64,000 nt of DNA from Pseudomonas sp. MPC6 (GTDB lineage Bacteria; Pseudomonadota; Gammaproteobacteria; Pseudomonadales; Pseudomonadaceae): the NCBI RefSeq assembly GCF_006094435.1, contig NZ_CP034783.1:3747001-3811000 (forward strand). Reading direction: 5' to 3'. The first letter of the stretch is position 1; each line of letters opens with the position of its first letter. Both the position numbers and the translations under genes were made by a program. Under the pieces are notes generated by a model. It had not been told where the DNA came from and searched no databases. It was given only the letters and a program-made list of their open reading frames with translations. Below are positions 54,691-64,000 of the stretch, one piece after another.

Positions 54691-55218
54691 TCAATGGCTC
54701 GAGTGCGACGGTGCGGACTGTTGCTGCAGCAGCGCCTGATCGATCTCGCTGAAGCGCAGCACACGCCCGCCCTGTTCCGCCACCAGCTTGTCGGCAGCCT
54801 GGCGGCTGGAGAAGGACGCCAACACCACGCCCATCGCGCCCTTGAGCGAGATGCCGACCACGTAAAAGGCGTCTTGGGCATCGATCAGATGGGCGTCATC
54901 CGGCGCGTCCCACGGACTGCGGCCCATGTCATGGACATACAACCGGGCAGCGCGATGCTGGTTTTCCGGTTGCAACCACCAGCCGATCATTTCCGCCGTG
55001 GAGCAGAATTTCCTGACACCGCTGCGTTCGACCACTTCACCCTTGGGCCCGGGGAAGCCATTGATGATCATCCCGCAGACATGGCATTCATCGCTGGGGT
55101 GAAAGGCTACCGCGGCCTCACTCAAGGACGCTTGTGCGGGCTTGTCACAGGCCGCCAACAGCAGGCAGACCATCAGGCCCGCCATGGCACGTACCGTCGT
55201 CAGATAAAACGCACTCAT
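54691..55218 (-). CDS. nosL: Copper chaperone NosL
   Basis: 175-aa outer-membrane lipoprotein. Lipobox LLAAC, then the Cu(I)-binding region HPSDECHVCGMIINGFPGPK with CHVCGM. It delivers copper for NosZ CuZ maturation. Last gene of nosRZDFYL. Start 55218 has CTGGAG 9 bases upstream. Confidence 0.93.
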   Translation of the reverse strand: MSAFYLTTVRAMAGLMVCLLLAACDKPAQASLSEAAVAFHPSDECHVCGMIINGFPGPKGEVVERSGVRKFCSTAEMIGWWLQPENQHRAARLYVHDMGRSPWDAPDDAHLIDAQDAFYVVGISLKGAMGVVLASFSSRQAADKLVAEQGGRVLRFSEIDQALLQQQSAPSHSSH

Positions 55219-55249
55219 CGTCAATTACTCCAGAATTTCAAAGTGAAAA

Positions 55250-56080
55250 TCAACTCGCCCGACGGCGGAACAGCAGCCAGGCCGCGGCCAGCGGCGCCGC
55301 CACCCACAGCGACAGACACAGCCACAGCATCGCGCCCGGCATCGGCAACTCACTGCCCAGGGTCAGCACCCCGGCGGTATTGGCGCCGGGTTCAAATCCG
55401 GAGAGGTTGATCAGGCGATAGATGTCCGCAGGATTGAGCAGCAACAACCAGGGCAGGATCTTCGGATTGAATTGCCCTTCGCTGAGCACCAGCAGCGCCA
55501 GCAGGGCCAGGTCGAACACCAGCACGAAGAAAAACCACACCCCCAGGGCGAGCCCGGCGGCGGTGGACTTCTCCGCAGACACACTGCTCAACCCGTAGGC
55601 CAGGCCGAGAAAGCCCCAGCCCAGCAACGTCGACGACAGCATGAAACGACCAAAGGCCCAGAGCAGCAGGCTCAGTTCCACCTCATCCACCAGCAGCGCA
55701 ATCGCCAGCATCGCGCAGCCGAAGCCGATCAACGTCGCCAGTGCCAGGATCAACCCGTGGCCGACGAACTTGCCGAGCAGGATATGCCCGCGCCCCAGCG
55801 GATACGTCAGTAACAGCAGCAAGGTGCCGCTCTCGTCCTCGCCGACGATGGCGTCATAGGCCAGCAGCAAGGCAATCAACGGCATCAGGAAGGTCGCCAG
55901 GCTGGCCAGGCTGGCGATGGTCGCGGGCACCGAGGTAAAGCCCACTTGCCCGGACGCCGCGGCGCCCAACCAGGCAATACCGGTCGCCAGCACCGCGAAC
56001 AACAAGCTGATCGCCAACAGCCAGCGATTGCGCAGACCGTCGTTGAACTCCTTGCGTGCCATGTTCCAGATCGGGTTCAT
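55250..56080 (-). CDS. nosY: ABC permease NosY
   Basis: 276 aa, six membrane spans, [16 protein letters not shown] near the start. It forms the NosDFY transporter needed for copper-site assembly in nitrous oxide reductase. It overlaps nosF as ATGA. Confidence 0.94.
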   Translation of the reverse strand: MNPIWNMARKEFNDGLRNRWLLAISLLFAVLATGIAWLGAAASGQVGFTSVPATIASLASLATFLMPLIALLLAYDAIVGEDESGTLLLLLTYPLGRGHILLGKFVGHGLILALATLIGFGCAMLAIALLVDEVELSLLLWAFGRFMLSSTLLGWGFLGLAYGLSSVSAEKSTAAGLALGVWFFFVLVFDLALLALLVLSEGQFNPKILPWLLLLNPADIYRLINLSGFEPGANTAGVLTLGSELPMPGAMLWLCLSLWVAAPLAAAWLLFRRRAS

Positions 56081-57000
56081 ACCACCTCCCCGGTCGCTGT
56101 TGCAGCCGCGCGGCCCATGTAGAAGCGGTAGATATCTTCCAGCGACGGTGGGTCGATCTCCACGTCAGCCGGTTCATCGTCATTGAGCAATTGGCGCAAC
56201 AGGCCGAGCTTGCTGCCATTGAGCGCAGCCACTTCAAGACCTTCCGTGCCCCAGCGTTGAGTGACATGCCCGGCATTGTTCCAACGTTGCTGCAAGGGCC
56301 CGGCGTGCTTGAGCCCGTGGGCGCGAATCAACGTCGGCAGCCCGGCTTCCTCCCGCAGGCTGTGCAGACTGCCCAGGGCCAGCAGACGGCCCTGGGTCAG
56401 AATCGCCGCGCGGTTGATATGCGCCTCGACCCCGGGCAACACGTGGGAACACAAAATCACGCTGGTGCCCTGGCTGCGCAGGCGATCGAGCAATCGGTAC
56501 AGGTCCCGAGTGGCGATCGGATCGAGGCCGACGGTTGGCTCGTCGAGCAAAAGCAAGCGCGGCGCCCCGAGCAAGGCTTGCGCCAGCCCCAGGCGTTGGC
56601 GCATCCCCTTGGAGTAAGTCTTGACCCGCCGATGCGCCACACCCGCCAGACCGACTTCCTCGAGCAGCCCGTCCACCTGGGTGAACGCTGCGCCCTTGAG
56701 TCGGGCGAAATGCCGCAAGGTCTCCAGGCCACTGAGCTGCGGATAAAAGGTCACGTTCTCCGGCAAGTAACCCAGCAGGCGTCTAACGTGGGGATCACTG
56801 GGCAATCGACCGAACACCCTGACCTGCCCTGCGCTGGCCTGGAGCAATCCCAGCACCAGCTTCATGCAGGTGGTCTTGCCCGCGCCGTTGTGGCCGAACA
56901 AGCCCAGCACTTCCCCTTCGGCCAGGCTCAGGTTCAGCTGATGCAGCACGGTGCTGTGCCCGTAGCGCTGGCTGACACCTTCGATGTCGATGACGTTCAT
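56077..57000 (-). CDS. nosF: ABC ATPase NosF
   Basis: 307 aa. Walker [10 protein letters not shown], signature [13 protein letters not shown], Walker [14 protein letters not shown]. Drives NosDFY. It overlaps nosD by 4 bases. Confidence 0.95.
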   Translation of the reverse strand: MNVIDIEGVSQRYGHSTVLHQLNLSLAEGEVLGLFGHNGAGKTTCMKLVLGLLQASAGQVRVFGRLPSDPHVRRLLGYLPENVTFYPQLSGLETLRHFARLKGAAFTQVDGLLEEVGLAGVAHRRVKTYSKGMRQRLGLAQALLGAPRLLLLDEPTVGLDPIATRDLYRLLDRLRSQGTSVILCSHVLPGVEAHINRAAILTQGRLLALGSLHSLREEAGLPTLIRAHGLKHAGPLQQRWNNAGHVTQRWGTEGLEVAALNGSKLGLLRQLLNDDEPADVEIDPPSLEDIYRFYMGRAAATATGEVV

Positions 57001-58289
57001 GCGGCAGGCTCCTGGGCCAGGGGTTGAATGGGTGACTTCATCAGCGGATTACTGTCCTGCACACCCGGCGACTTCATCACCGGAAAGGCCCGTTGGACCC
57101 AGCGCAACAACTCGATACCCGGGCTGTTCATCAGCAGGCGCACTTGCGGGTACAGCCACAGCAGGCGGTCGACGTTGTCGTTGGGTTCGTAGGCGATGTC
57201 GCCCAGGCCATCGTTGTTGCGGTCCCAGCCCAGGTAATCGCTCCAGAAGTTGCCCCGGCCATCCGCCGACCATTCCTGCAAGCGGGTGGCCACGTACTTG
57301 ACCTGGCGCTGGTTGCCGACAAAGGCGTTGTCGGCGATGCGGTTGTCTTCGGAGCCGGCGGTGAGGTGGATGCCCACGGCGCTGTGTTCGAAGCGATTGT
57401 GTTCGATGCTGTTGAACAGCGAGTTGTAGATGAACAACGCCTTGCCCTCGGCGCCGCTGATCATGCTGTCGCCGGTCGAACCGTCGCGCACGTCGCTGAC
57501 GACGTTGTCGCGCAAGGTTGAATAGGTGATGTAGTTCATCAGGATGCCGTAGTTCTGATCCTGCTCGGAGCGATTGCCGATCACCGTGAGCTTGCGGCTT
57601 TGCATCAAGGCGTAGCCGGTACGGGTGCGGCGGGTGGTGTTGCCGATCAGTTGATTATCGTTGGCGAACATGTAATGCACGCCATAGCGCAGGTCTTCCA
57701 GGGTATTGCCCTGCAGCAGGTTGCCGTTGGAGGTATCGATATAGATGCCGTCGCGGGTGTCCCGGACCTGGTTGCCAATGACCCTGGCCCCGTGCACCGC
57801 ATACAGATGGATACCGTTGCCGCGATCCTGGGAGCGCACCGTCGGATCACCCTGGATGCGGTTGTCGACCAGGCTCACATCCGCCGTGCCATCGACCCAG
57901 ATACCGAAACCCCGGCCTTGCAGGCGATTGTTTTTGATCACGGCGCCACGGGCCTTGGGCTGGATGAACAGCCCTGCGTTCATGGCCGTGAGGTCGTGCC
58001 CCCAGTCGAGAAAGGTGCAGCCCTCGATGCCGACATCCGGGGCGCTGATGATCAGGCCGTTGCCCTGCCCCTCGCCCTGGAACACCGCGCCCGGCTCACA
58101 GACAATCTGCATCGTTTGATCGACGCTGAACGAGCCGCGGTACTCCCCCGCCGGCAGGTGCCAGCGTTGCCCGGCGTCCTGCTTCAACGGCAAGCTGGTG
58201 ACGGGTTGCACCGCCGCCAGCGCGCTGCCGCCCAGGGACAGGAGCGCCAGCGCAATGACCTTCATCGACCTTTGCTTGAAATAGGTCAT
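56997..58289 (-). CDS. nosD: Periplasmic copper-processing protein NosD
   Basis: 430 aa. Signal peptide [20 protein letters not shown], then a right-handed beta-helix made of short repeated strands ([49 protein letters not shown]). Start ATG 58289 follows AGGAG. Works with NosFY and NosL in CuZ formation. Confidence 0.94.
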   Translation of the reverse strand: MTYFKQRSMKVIALALLSLGGSALAAVQPVTSLPLKQDAGQRWHLPAGEYRGSFSVDQTMQIVCEPGAVFQGEGQGNGLIISAPDVGIEGCTFLDWGHDLTAMNAGLFIQPKARGAVIKNNRLQGRGFGIWVDGTADVSLVDNRIQGDPTVRSQDRGNGIHLYAVHGARVIGNQVRDTRDGIYIDTSNGNLLQGNTLEDLRYGVHYMFANDNQLIGNTTRRTRTGYALMQSRKLTVIGNRSEQDQNYGILMNYITYSTLRDNVVSDVRDGSTGDSMISGAEGKALFIYNSLFNSIEHNRFEHSAVGIHLTAGSEDNRIADNAFVGNQRQVKYVATRLQEWSADGRGNFWSDYLGWDRNNDGLGDIAYEPNDNVDRLLWLYPQVRLLMNSPGIELLRWVQRAFPVMKSPGVQDSNPLMKSPIQPLAQEPAA

Positions 58290-58316
58290 TGGCCCGCTCC
58301 TGTCGATGGGCAACCG

Positions 58317-60236
58317 TCAGGCCTTCTCGACCAGCATGCGGCCGACCATTTCCATGTGCAGCGCATGGCAGAACCAGCTGCAGTAGAACCAGTGCAACCC
58401 CGGTTTGTCGGCGACAAAGGTGATCGAGGACGTCTGCTGCGGGCTGATCTCCATGCTCACCCCGTGATTGGTCATGACAAAACCGTGGGTCACGTCTTCG
58501 ATCTGGTCGATGTTGGTGATGGTCACGGTGACTTCGTCACCCTGCTTGACGGTGAACTCCGGCAAGCCGTAGGCCGGGGCCATCGAGGTCATGTAGACCC
58601 GGACCTTCTTGCCGTCGCGGATGACCTTGTTGTCGGTCTCCAGCTTGATCCCGTCCTTGGCGGCGATGGCCACGGTTTCGGCAAAAAACGGGTCGTTGCG
58701 GTCCCAGATTTTCTTGGTCTTGATCTGGTCGCGCCGGGCCATGATGCAATCGTGGGGTTCGGCGAAGGCCGGGCCGTCGTGCACCAGCTTCATCTCGTCG
58801 CCGGAGATATCGATCAACTGATCGTTTTCCGGGTGCAGCGGGCCGGTCGGCAGGAAGCGGTCCTTGGAGAATTTGCTCAGGACCATCAGCCATTTGCCGT
58901 CGGCCTCGCTGGTTTCGGTCAGCGATGCATGGTTGTGCCCCGGCTGGTACTGCACATCGAGCTTCTGCTTGATGTAGTTGACCTTCTCGCCGGTGTAGGC
59001 GCGAACGGCTTCTTCCACGTTCCACTTCACCACCTGGCTGTCGATAAACAGCGTGGTGTAGGCGTTGCCGCGACCGTCGTAGGTGGTGTGCAGCGGGCCC
59101 AGGCCCAGTTCCGGCTCGCCGACCACCACCTCGCGCGGGTCCTTGAACCTGTCGTTGAACAGATCGTCGAGCTTGGCGGTGGCAATGATGGTGCAGGTCG
59201 GCGAAAGCTTGCCGGCAGCAATGAAATACTTGCCATCGGGCGTCATATTGATCCCGTGAGGGTTCTTCGGCACCGGGATGTAGCGGGTGAATTCGCTGTC
59301 CTTGCCTGCGGTTTTTCGACCGTCGACCACCGGCACTTTCGCGTCGCCCAGGGTGATGAACTTGCCGGCCTTGATCGCCGCTTCGATGCGCGGGATGTTG
59401 AACACCACCACCCAGTCGCGCTCGTTGCGCATCATGCCGCCGAGGTCGTAGGCCTTCTCCGAGTTGTAGCAGGTCGAGGCCGCGTACTTGCCGGTGTAGT
59501 CGGCATCGGTGTTGTCCAGGTTGCCGTCAACGATGACCTGAAAGGCCATCTCCATCTTCTCGGCATCGATGGCGTTGAACATCGTGTAGCTGTTCTTGTC
59601 CTGCAGGTCGAAGGTGCTGCCGTCATTAGGATGCGGAATCACGAACTCGGCGTTGGCGAACACGTACTTTGTGTGGGGCATTTTCTGCAGGCGCAGACCG
59701 TGCACGGCCTGCACATTCGGCACGGTGAGCATCTTGTCGCACTTCATCACATCCAGGCGGATGCGCGCGACCCGGCTGTTGGCCTTGTCATTGATGAACA
59801 GGTACTTGCCATCGTACTTGCCATCGGTCATGGACAAATGCGGGTGGTGGCAGTCGCCGTTCTGGAAGTGGGCGCTGTCGCCCATGATCCGCTTGCTTTC
59901 GTTGGTCAGGCCCCAGCCGGTGGCGGAATCGACGTTGAACACCGGGATGCGCAACAGTTCACGCATCGACGGAATGCCCATGATCCGCACCTCGCCCTGG
60001 TGACCGCCACTCCAGAAACCATAGTAGTCGTCCAGATCCCCCGGTCCCACGTGGATCTTCGACTTCGACTCCTTGGCTGCCGCCGCCCAGGATTCACGAG
60101 TGAAGACTGCGCCGCCGATGGCCGTGGCACCGGCCAGCACCGCACCGGTCACTGCACTGGTGCCGAGGAAACCACGCCGGCTCAGGCCGGTCGGTTCCGT
60201 TGCCTCGGCTGGTAATGTGGATTCTGTGTCGTTCAT
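58317..60236 (-). CDS. nosZ: Nitrous oxide reductase NosZ
   Basis: 639 aa. Tat signal (SRRGFLG near residue 19), so it is clade I and exported folded. Seven-bladed propeller with CuZ His ([21 protein letters not shown]) and C-terminal CuA site [12 protein letters not shown]. It reduces N2O to N2 in the periplasm. It overlaps nosR as ATGA. Confidence 0.97.
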   Translation of the reverse strand: MNDTESTLPAEATEPTGLSRRGFLGTSAVTGAVLAGATAIGGAVFTRESWAAAAKESKSKIHVGPGDLDDYYGFWSGGHQGEVRIMGIPSMRELLRIPVFNVDSATGWGLTNESKRIMGDSAHFQNGDCHHPHLSMTDGKYDGKYLFINDKANSRVARIRLDVMKCDKMLTVPNVQAVHGLRLQKMPHTKYVFANAEFVIPHPNDGSTFDLQDKNSYTMFNAIDAEKMEMAFQVIVDGNLDNTDADYTGKYAASTCYNSEKAYDLGGMMRNERDWVVVFNIPRIEAAIKAGKFITLGDAKVPVVDGRKTAGKDSEFTRYIPVPKNPHGINMTPDGKYFIAAGKLSPTCTIIATAKLDDLFNDRFKDPREVVVGEPELGLGPLHTTYDGRGNAYTTLFIDSQVVKWNVEEAVRAYTGEKVNYIKQKLDVQYQPGHNHASLTETSEADGKWLMVLSKFSKDRFLPTGPLHPENDQLIDISGDEMKLVHDGPAFAEPHDCIMARRDQIKTKKIWDRNDPFFAETVAIAAKDGIKLETDNKVIRDGKKVRVYMTSMAPAYGLPEFTVKQGDEVTVTITNIDQIEDVTHGFVMTNHGVSMEISPQQTSSITFVADKPGLHWFYCSWFCHALHMEMVGRMLVEKA

Positions 60237-62470
60237 GAGGTGCTCCTTGGAGGAATAAAATCAGTCACAGGGGCCGTGAATTCGCGGGGTTCAGCCGTCA
60301 CTTCCACGACAGGTATGAGTTGCGCGCTGACCGGTGCGGCCTTGCCGCGTTGTTTCTTGCGTTTGTTGATCAGCGGCGGGCATTTGTGATCGTTGTTCCA
60401 GGTCATCTGGCAATCGAGGCAGTAGTGGCACTCGTTGGCATTGATCCGGCCATCGGGATGGATTGCCTGGATCTCGCATTCTTTGGCGCAGAGCTGGCAA
60501 GGGTCGCCGCACTCCTTGCGGCGCTTGAGCCAGTCGAACAGCCGCAGTTTGGTGGGAATCGCCAGCGCCGCGCCCAACGGGCAGATGTAGCGGCAATAGA
60601 CTTTGCGCGTGAAGATATTGATCACCAGCAGCGCCACCGCGTAGAGCACGAACCACCACTGGCGGTCGAACCTTAAGGTGATGGCGGTCTTGAAGGGTTC
60701 CACTTCAGCGAACAGTTCGGCCGTGGCCATCGACTCCAGGGAGACGCCGAACAGCGCCAGCAGGATGATGTACTTGATCGCCCACAGCCGCTCATGGACC
60801 GCGAACGGCAGTTCATATTGGGGAATCTTCAGCTTGCGCGCGGCTTCGTTGATCAATTCCTGCAAGGCGCCGAACGGGCACAGCCAGCCGCAGAACACGC
60901 CACGGCCCCACAGCAGAATGCTGGCGGCGGTGAACACCCAGAGCATGAAGATCAGCGGATCGGTGAGAAACAGTTCCCAGCGGAAGTTCTCGAACAGGGC
61001 ATGGACGAAGGTCAGCACGTTGACCACCGACAGCTGCCCCAGGGCGTACCAGCCGATGAACACCACGGTAAACACCAGGTAGCCGCGGCGCAGCCAATGC
61101 AGAAAGTGCGGCCGGCGAGTGAAGGTGTCCTGCAGGAACAGAATCGTCGTCAGCAGCAGCAGCGCCACGCCGAGCACCATGATCTGGAACTGTTTCTGGT
61201 ACCAGATGGTCACCCACATCGGCCGGCCGGCTTCTTCGATGGCTGCCAATTCTTCGGCGCTGGGCAATGGCCGTTCCAGGTAAGGCTCGGGCATCTGGTA
61301 TGGCAGTTCGAAACTGCTGAAGGTGCCGCTGACCGGACCGGTCTGACGGCGCACCAGCAATTCCAGGGTCCAGGCGGCTCCCGGATCGAACCTGGCCGGT
61401 TCACGCACGATGAAAATCGACATCTCATCGAACTCGGGGATACCCTCGGCGAAGACGTCGTCGAGCCGTTGATGGTCCATGTCGCGAAAGCTGATGACGT
61501 TGCCGAACTGGCGCAGTTGCACCCGGTCGAAGATCCCGCCGCGCACATAACCCGAACCCTTGTAGGAGAACAGCCCACGGCCCAGCACGGCGATGGCCTG
61601 CTCGCCCGGCTTGAGTTCCTGCATGAGAAACCGGTACTGGTTGTCGCCCAGCAGGTTGCGGCCGATGGTCGGCGGGTTCAGGTCGGCGACGTAGAGTTCG
61701 ATGAAGGTGTCGTCGACCTGTTCGGCACTGGCGTTGTCGATGCCTTCGGCTTCGGTGCCCTTGAAAGCGGCGTCGACCTGGCCACGGGTCAGGTTCAGGC
61801 GGCGGATCGCGCCGTTGCCGGTCAGCTGCTCCCAGGTGGCGGCTTCGAAAATGTCCTGGCGTACGGTGGCAGGTTTCTGCGCGTGGCCGGTCTGGTCCTC
61901 GACCAGTTTCAGCGATACAGCCACCTCGTGGGCGGCGCGCATGATCACCTCGTTGACCACCATCGCCGTGACGGTCGCCCCCGCGATGGCATCCACGGTG
62001 ACGGCATTCGGGTCGCTGGAGTGGCCGACGACCACCCGCTGGCTGACCTTGATGTCCTTGTATTTGGCACTGAAGGCATGAAGTTTTGCTTCGGGAATCC
62101 CGATCAGCAGGATCGGTTCGTGGTGCTCCAGGACATAGGCGTCCTTGATCACCCCCGCCGGGTCGAGGATCACCTGGGTGTTGATCGGCTTGCCCGAATA
62201 GGCCGGAATATCCACCACATCCAGGCTTTGGAACACATAACCGGTGACGGTGCCGGCCGTTGACAGGGTACGCACCTTGAACGGGCCTTCGGGGGCGGAT
62301 ACCGAGTCGGTCAAGGGGAAGGTTTTTTCGATGCGCTGTTGCTCGATGCCCCCGTATTCCTTGGCCTGAACCGCGCCAATGGTGGCGGCTAGCAGTACGA
62401 GCGTCAGCACGACGCACCACTCGCGCAGGCTGCGCAGGTGGCGATGGATCGATGGCTGATGGAGGGTCAT
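60233..62470 (-). CDS. nosR: Nos regulator and electron-transfer protein NosR
   Basis: 745 aa. N-terminal signal, periplasmic FMN-binding domain with flavinylation motif GATVTA, six membrane spans, two CxxxCP motifs ([16 protein letters not shown]) and two cytoplasmic 4Fe-4S sites ([16 protein letters not shown]). It passes quinol electrons to NosZ and is needed for nos expression. First of nosRZDFYL. Confidence 0.96.
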   Translation of the reverse strand: MTLHQPSIHRHLRSLREWCVVLTLVLLAATIGAVQAKEYGGIEQQRIEKTFPLTDSVSAPEGPFKVRTLSTAGTVTGYVFQSLDVVDIPAYSGKPINTQVILDPAGVIKDAYVLEHHEPILLIGIPEAKLHAFSAKYKDIKVSQRVVVGHSSDPNAVTVDAIAGATVTAMVVNEVIMRAAHEVAVSLKLVEDQTGHAQKPATVRQDIFEAATWEQLTGNGAIRRLNLTRGQVDAAFKGTEAEGIDNASAEQVDDTFIELYVADLNPPTIGRNLLGDNQYRFLMQELKPGEQAIAVLGRGLFSYKGSGYVRGGIFDRVQLRQFGNVISFRDMDHQRLDDVFAEGIPEFDEMSIFIVREPARFDPGAAWTLELLVRRQTGPVSGTFSSFELPYQMPEPYLERPLPSAEELAAIEEAGRPMWVTIWYQKQFQIMVLGVALLLLTTILFLQDTFTRRPHFLHWLRRGYLVFTVVFIGWYALGQLSVVNVLTFVHALFENFRWELFLTDPLIFMLWVFTAASILLWGRGVFCGWLCPFGALQELINEAARKLKIPQYELPFAVHERLWAIKYIILLALFGVSLESMATAELFAEVEPFKTAITLRFDRQWWFVLYAVALLVINIFTRKVYCRYICPLGAALAIPTKLRLFDWLKRRKECGDPCQLCAKECEIQAIHPDGRINANECHYCLDCQMTWNNDHKCPPLINKRKKQRGKAAPVSAQLIPVVEVTAEPREFTAPVTDFIPPRSTS

Positions 62471-62528
62471 GGTTGGCCGAAATCAAGAGGGCTTCCGGTC
62501 ATGTTAGGGAGCGCTGCGCCCCCTGCCC

Positions 62529-62542
62529 TTGATTGAAATCAA
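62529..62542. promoter_or_regulatory. DNR box for nosR operon
   Basis: TTGATTGAAATCAA, perfect TTGAT-N4-ATCAA, centred 65.5 bases before the nosR ATG. It lies between nosR and the hemN 3' end. Confidence 0.92.
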
Positions 62543-62579
62543 CTTCAGAAAATAGCGGCCGGGGGCACGCGCCAACGCC

Positions 62580-63968
62580 TCAGACAGTGCGGGAAAACAG
62601 GCCTTTTTGCTCAGCCCCCAGATAGGCGTCAAACGCCATCGCGGCACTGCGCATCATCAGATGCCCCTGTGGCAACAGCAGCAGTTCATCGCGGTGAACC
62701 AGCAGCAATCCGTCCCGTACATGTTCGTCCAACTGTGCCAGCGCCTCGGCAAAATACTCGGTAAAACAGATGCCATGACGCCGCTCGAACTTGCCGAAAT
62801 CAATCCGGCCGTGGCACATCAGGTCGCCGATCACCTCTCGGCGCAGCAGGTCGTCGGCGTTCAAGCGGTAGCCCCGATGCACCGGCAATAGACCTTGATC
62901 GATTCGGGCGTAGTACTGCGAAAGCTCCTTGACGCTCTGGCTGTAGCTGTCGCCGACATTGCCGATCGACGATACGCCGAGGCCGATAAGGTCGCAGTCG
63001 GCATGGGTCGAGTAGCCCTGGAAGTTGCGTTGCAGGGTGCCGTTGGCGCGGGCCAGGGCGAGTTCGTCGTCCGGCAAGGCGAAGTGGTCCATGCCGATAT
63101 AGACGTAACCGGCCGCGGTCAGTCGGCGGATGGTCAGCTCGAGCAATTCCAGCTTGCGCTCCGGCGGCGGCATGTCTTCCTGGCGGATCAAGCGTTGCGC
63201 ACGCACCATCTGCGGCAGGTGGGCGTAGCTGTAGGCGGCGATACGGTCCGGGCGCAGGGCAATGATCTTGCCCAGGGTCACATCGAAACTGGCCACGGTC
63301 TGCAACGGCAGCCCATAGATCAGATCGACGCTGACCGACTTGAATCGCGCCTCGCGAGCAGCGGCGACCAGCGCATAGATCTGTTCTTCGCTTTGGGTAC
63401 GATTGACCGCAGCCTGCACGTCCGGATCGAAATCCTGCACGCCGAAGCTCAGGCGATTGAAGCCCAGTTGGCGCAGCGACTGGATCTGTTCGGTGCTGAT
63501 GGTGCGCGGATCGACCTCGATGGAAAACTCATGGTCGTCGCTGTCGTCCAGGTTGAACGCCTGGTGCAGGCAGTCCATCAGGTCCGCCAGCTGTTCGCTG
63601 GTCAGGTAGGTCGGTGTGCCGCCGCCCAGGTGCAGCTGCGTGAGTTTGCGGGTGTTGTCGAACAAGGCCGCCTGCATCGCGATTTCACGCTTGAGGTACG
63701 TCAGGTACTCGACGGCGCGATGGGTTTTCTGGGTAATGATTTTGTTGCAGGCGCAGTAATAACACAGGCTTTTGCAGAATGGGATGTGGATGTACACCGA
63801 CAGCGGTTTGGGCACCGCCACCTGATTGCTGGCGCGCGCGGCCGTTTGATAGTCGTCCACGGCAAACGCCTGGTGAAACTGCGGCGCGGTGGGGTACGAC
63901 GTATAGCGCGGCCCGGGGCGGTCATACTTCTCGACCAGGGCTCGATTGAAATCGAATGCAGGCTTCAT
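62580..63968 (-). CDS. hemN: Oxygen-independent coproporphyrinogen III oxidase HemN
   Basis: 462-aa radical-SAM enzyme. Cluster motif in HIPFCKSLCYYCACNK, then LHLGGGTPTYL and LSFGVQDFDP. It makes protoporphyrinogen IX without oxygen for heme needed by Nar, Nor and cytochromes. Start MKPAFDFN at 63968. The upstream control region lies beyond the window. Confidence 0.95.
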   Translation of the reverse strand: MKPAFDFNRALVEKYDRPGPRYTSYPTAPQFHQAFAVDDYQTAARASNQVAVPKPLSVYIHIPFCKSLCYYCACNKIITQKTHRAVEYLTYLKREIAMQAALFDNTRKLTQLHLGGGTPTYLTSEQLADLMDCLHQAFNLDDSDDHEFSIEVDPRTISTEQIQSLRQLGFNRLSFGVQDFDPDVQAAVNRTQSEEQIYALVAAAREARFKSVSVDLIYGLPLQTVASFDVTLGKIIALRPDRIAAYSYAHLPQMVRAQRLIRQEDMPPPERKLELLELTIRRLTAAGYVYIGMDHFALPDDELALARANGTLQRNFQGYSTHADCDLIGLGVSSIGNVGDSYSQSVKELSQYYARIDQGLLPVHRGYRLNADDLLRREVIGDLMCHGRIDFGKFERRHGICFTEYFAEALAQLDEHVRDGLLLVHRDELLLLPQGHLMMRSAAMAFDAYLGAEQKGLFSRTV

Positions 63969-64000
63969 GATCAATCTACTCGCAGGTGGGTCAATGCCAT

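Noticed and set aside
57600..60215. Long plus-strand frame opposite nosZ and nosD
   Set aside because: Antisense shadow; low-complexity Val/Asp/His-rich translation and no domain.

Overview
The window reads as chromosomal DNA of a Pseudomonas of the P. fluorescens complex. This rests on GC-rich codon use, several families of REP/REPIN elements, and gene order shared with known denitrifying pseudomonads (narXL-dnrE, narK1K2GHJI-PPIase-moaA, nirQOP-norCBD-dnr, nosRZDFYL). The species cannot be fixed from the sequence alone.

Layout. 1-5.7 kb: 3' truncated galU, small conserved hypotheticals and an alkylation-repair block (2OG-Fe(II) oxygenase, alkB, ada). 5.8-11 kb: nitronate monooxygenase, a REPIN array, modABC under a perfect ModE palindrome, and topoisomerase IB. 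11-15.3 kb: small proteins and tRNA-Leu/tRNA-Cys. 15.3-18.8 kb: class III ribonucleotide reductase, with its glycyl-radical tail on a separate 55-codon gene. 19-30.5 kb: nitrate respiration operon narK1K2GHJI-PPIase-moaA, divergent from narXL-dnrE (30.8-34 kb). 34.5-35.8 kb: ten-copy 125-bp REPIN array. 35.8-40 kb: ubiUVT (oxygen-independent ubiquinone synthesis) and moaB-moeA. 40.3-46.6 kb: pdxH, norR, the dnrN/ytfE di-iron repair gene, nnrS with a membrane partner, and dnr. 46.6-52.3 kb: norD, norB, norC, nirP, nirO, nirQ. 52.3-53.6 kb: the site where the nirS cluster should be, now reduced to scars around an intact nirM. 53.8-62.5 kb: a short-chain dehydrogenase and nosRZDFYL. 62.6-64 kb: hemN.

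How it works together. Nitrate is imported by NarK1/K2 and reduced by NarGHI with molybdenum cofactor (ModABC, MoaA, MoaB, MoeA), electrons coming from ubiquinone made without oxygen by UbiUVT. NO is reduced by NorCB and N2O by NosZ. HemN and NrdD/NrdG supply heme and deoxynucleotides without oxygen. The cd1 nitrite reductase step is missing: nirS is an in-frame deletion product of 51 codons, nirC and nirF are fused fragments, and the heme d1 genes are absent. From this window the organism is a nitrate, NO and N2O reducer without nitrite-to-NO capacity unless nirK or another nir locus lies elsewhere.

Regulation is unusually legible. FNR-type (ANR/DNR) boxes precede nrdD, narK1, ubiU, nnrS, norC, nirQ/nirS remnant, the dehydrogenase gene and nosR. 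NarL-type 7-2-7 inverted repeats precede narK1, dnrE and moaB. Two promoters, for dnrN and for a 29-aa peptide plus dnr, each carry three perfect GGT-N7-ACC NorR sites and a sigma-54 -24/-12 element with almost the same spacing, which suggests that NO-sensing NorR feeds directly into dnr expression.
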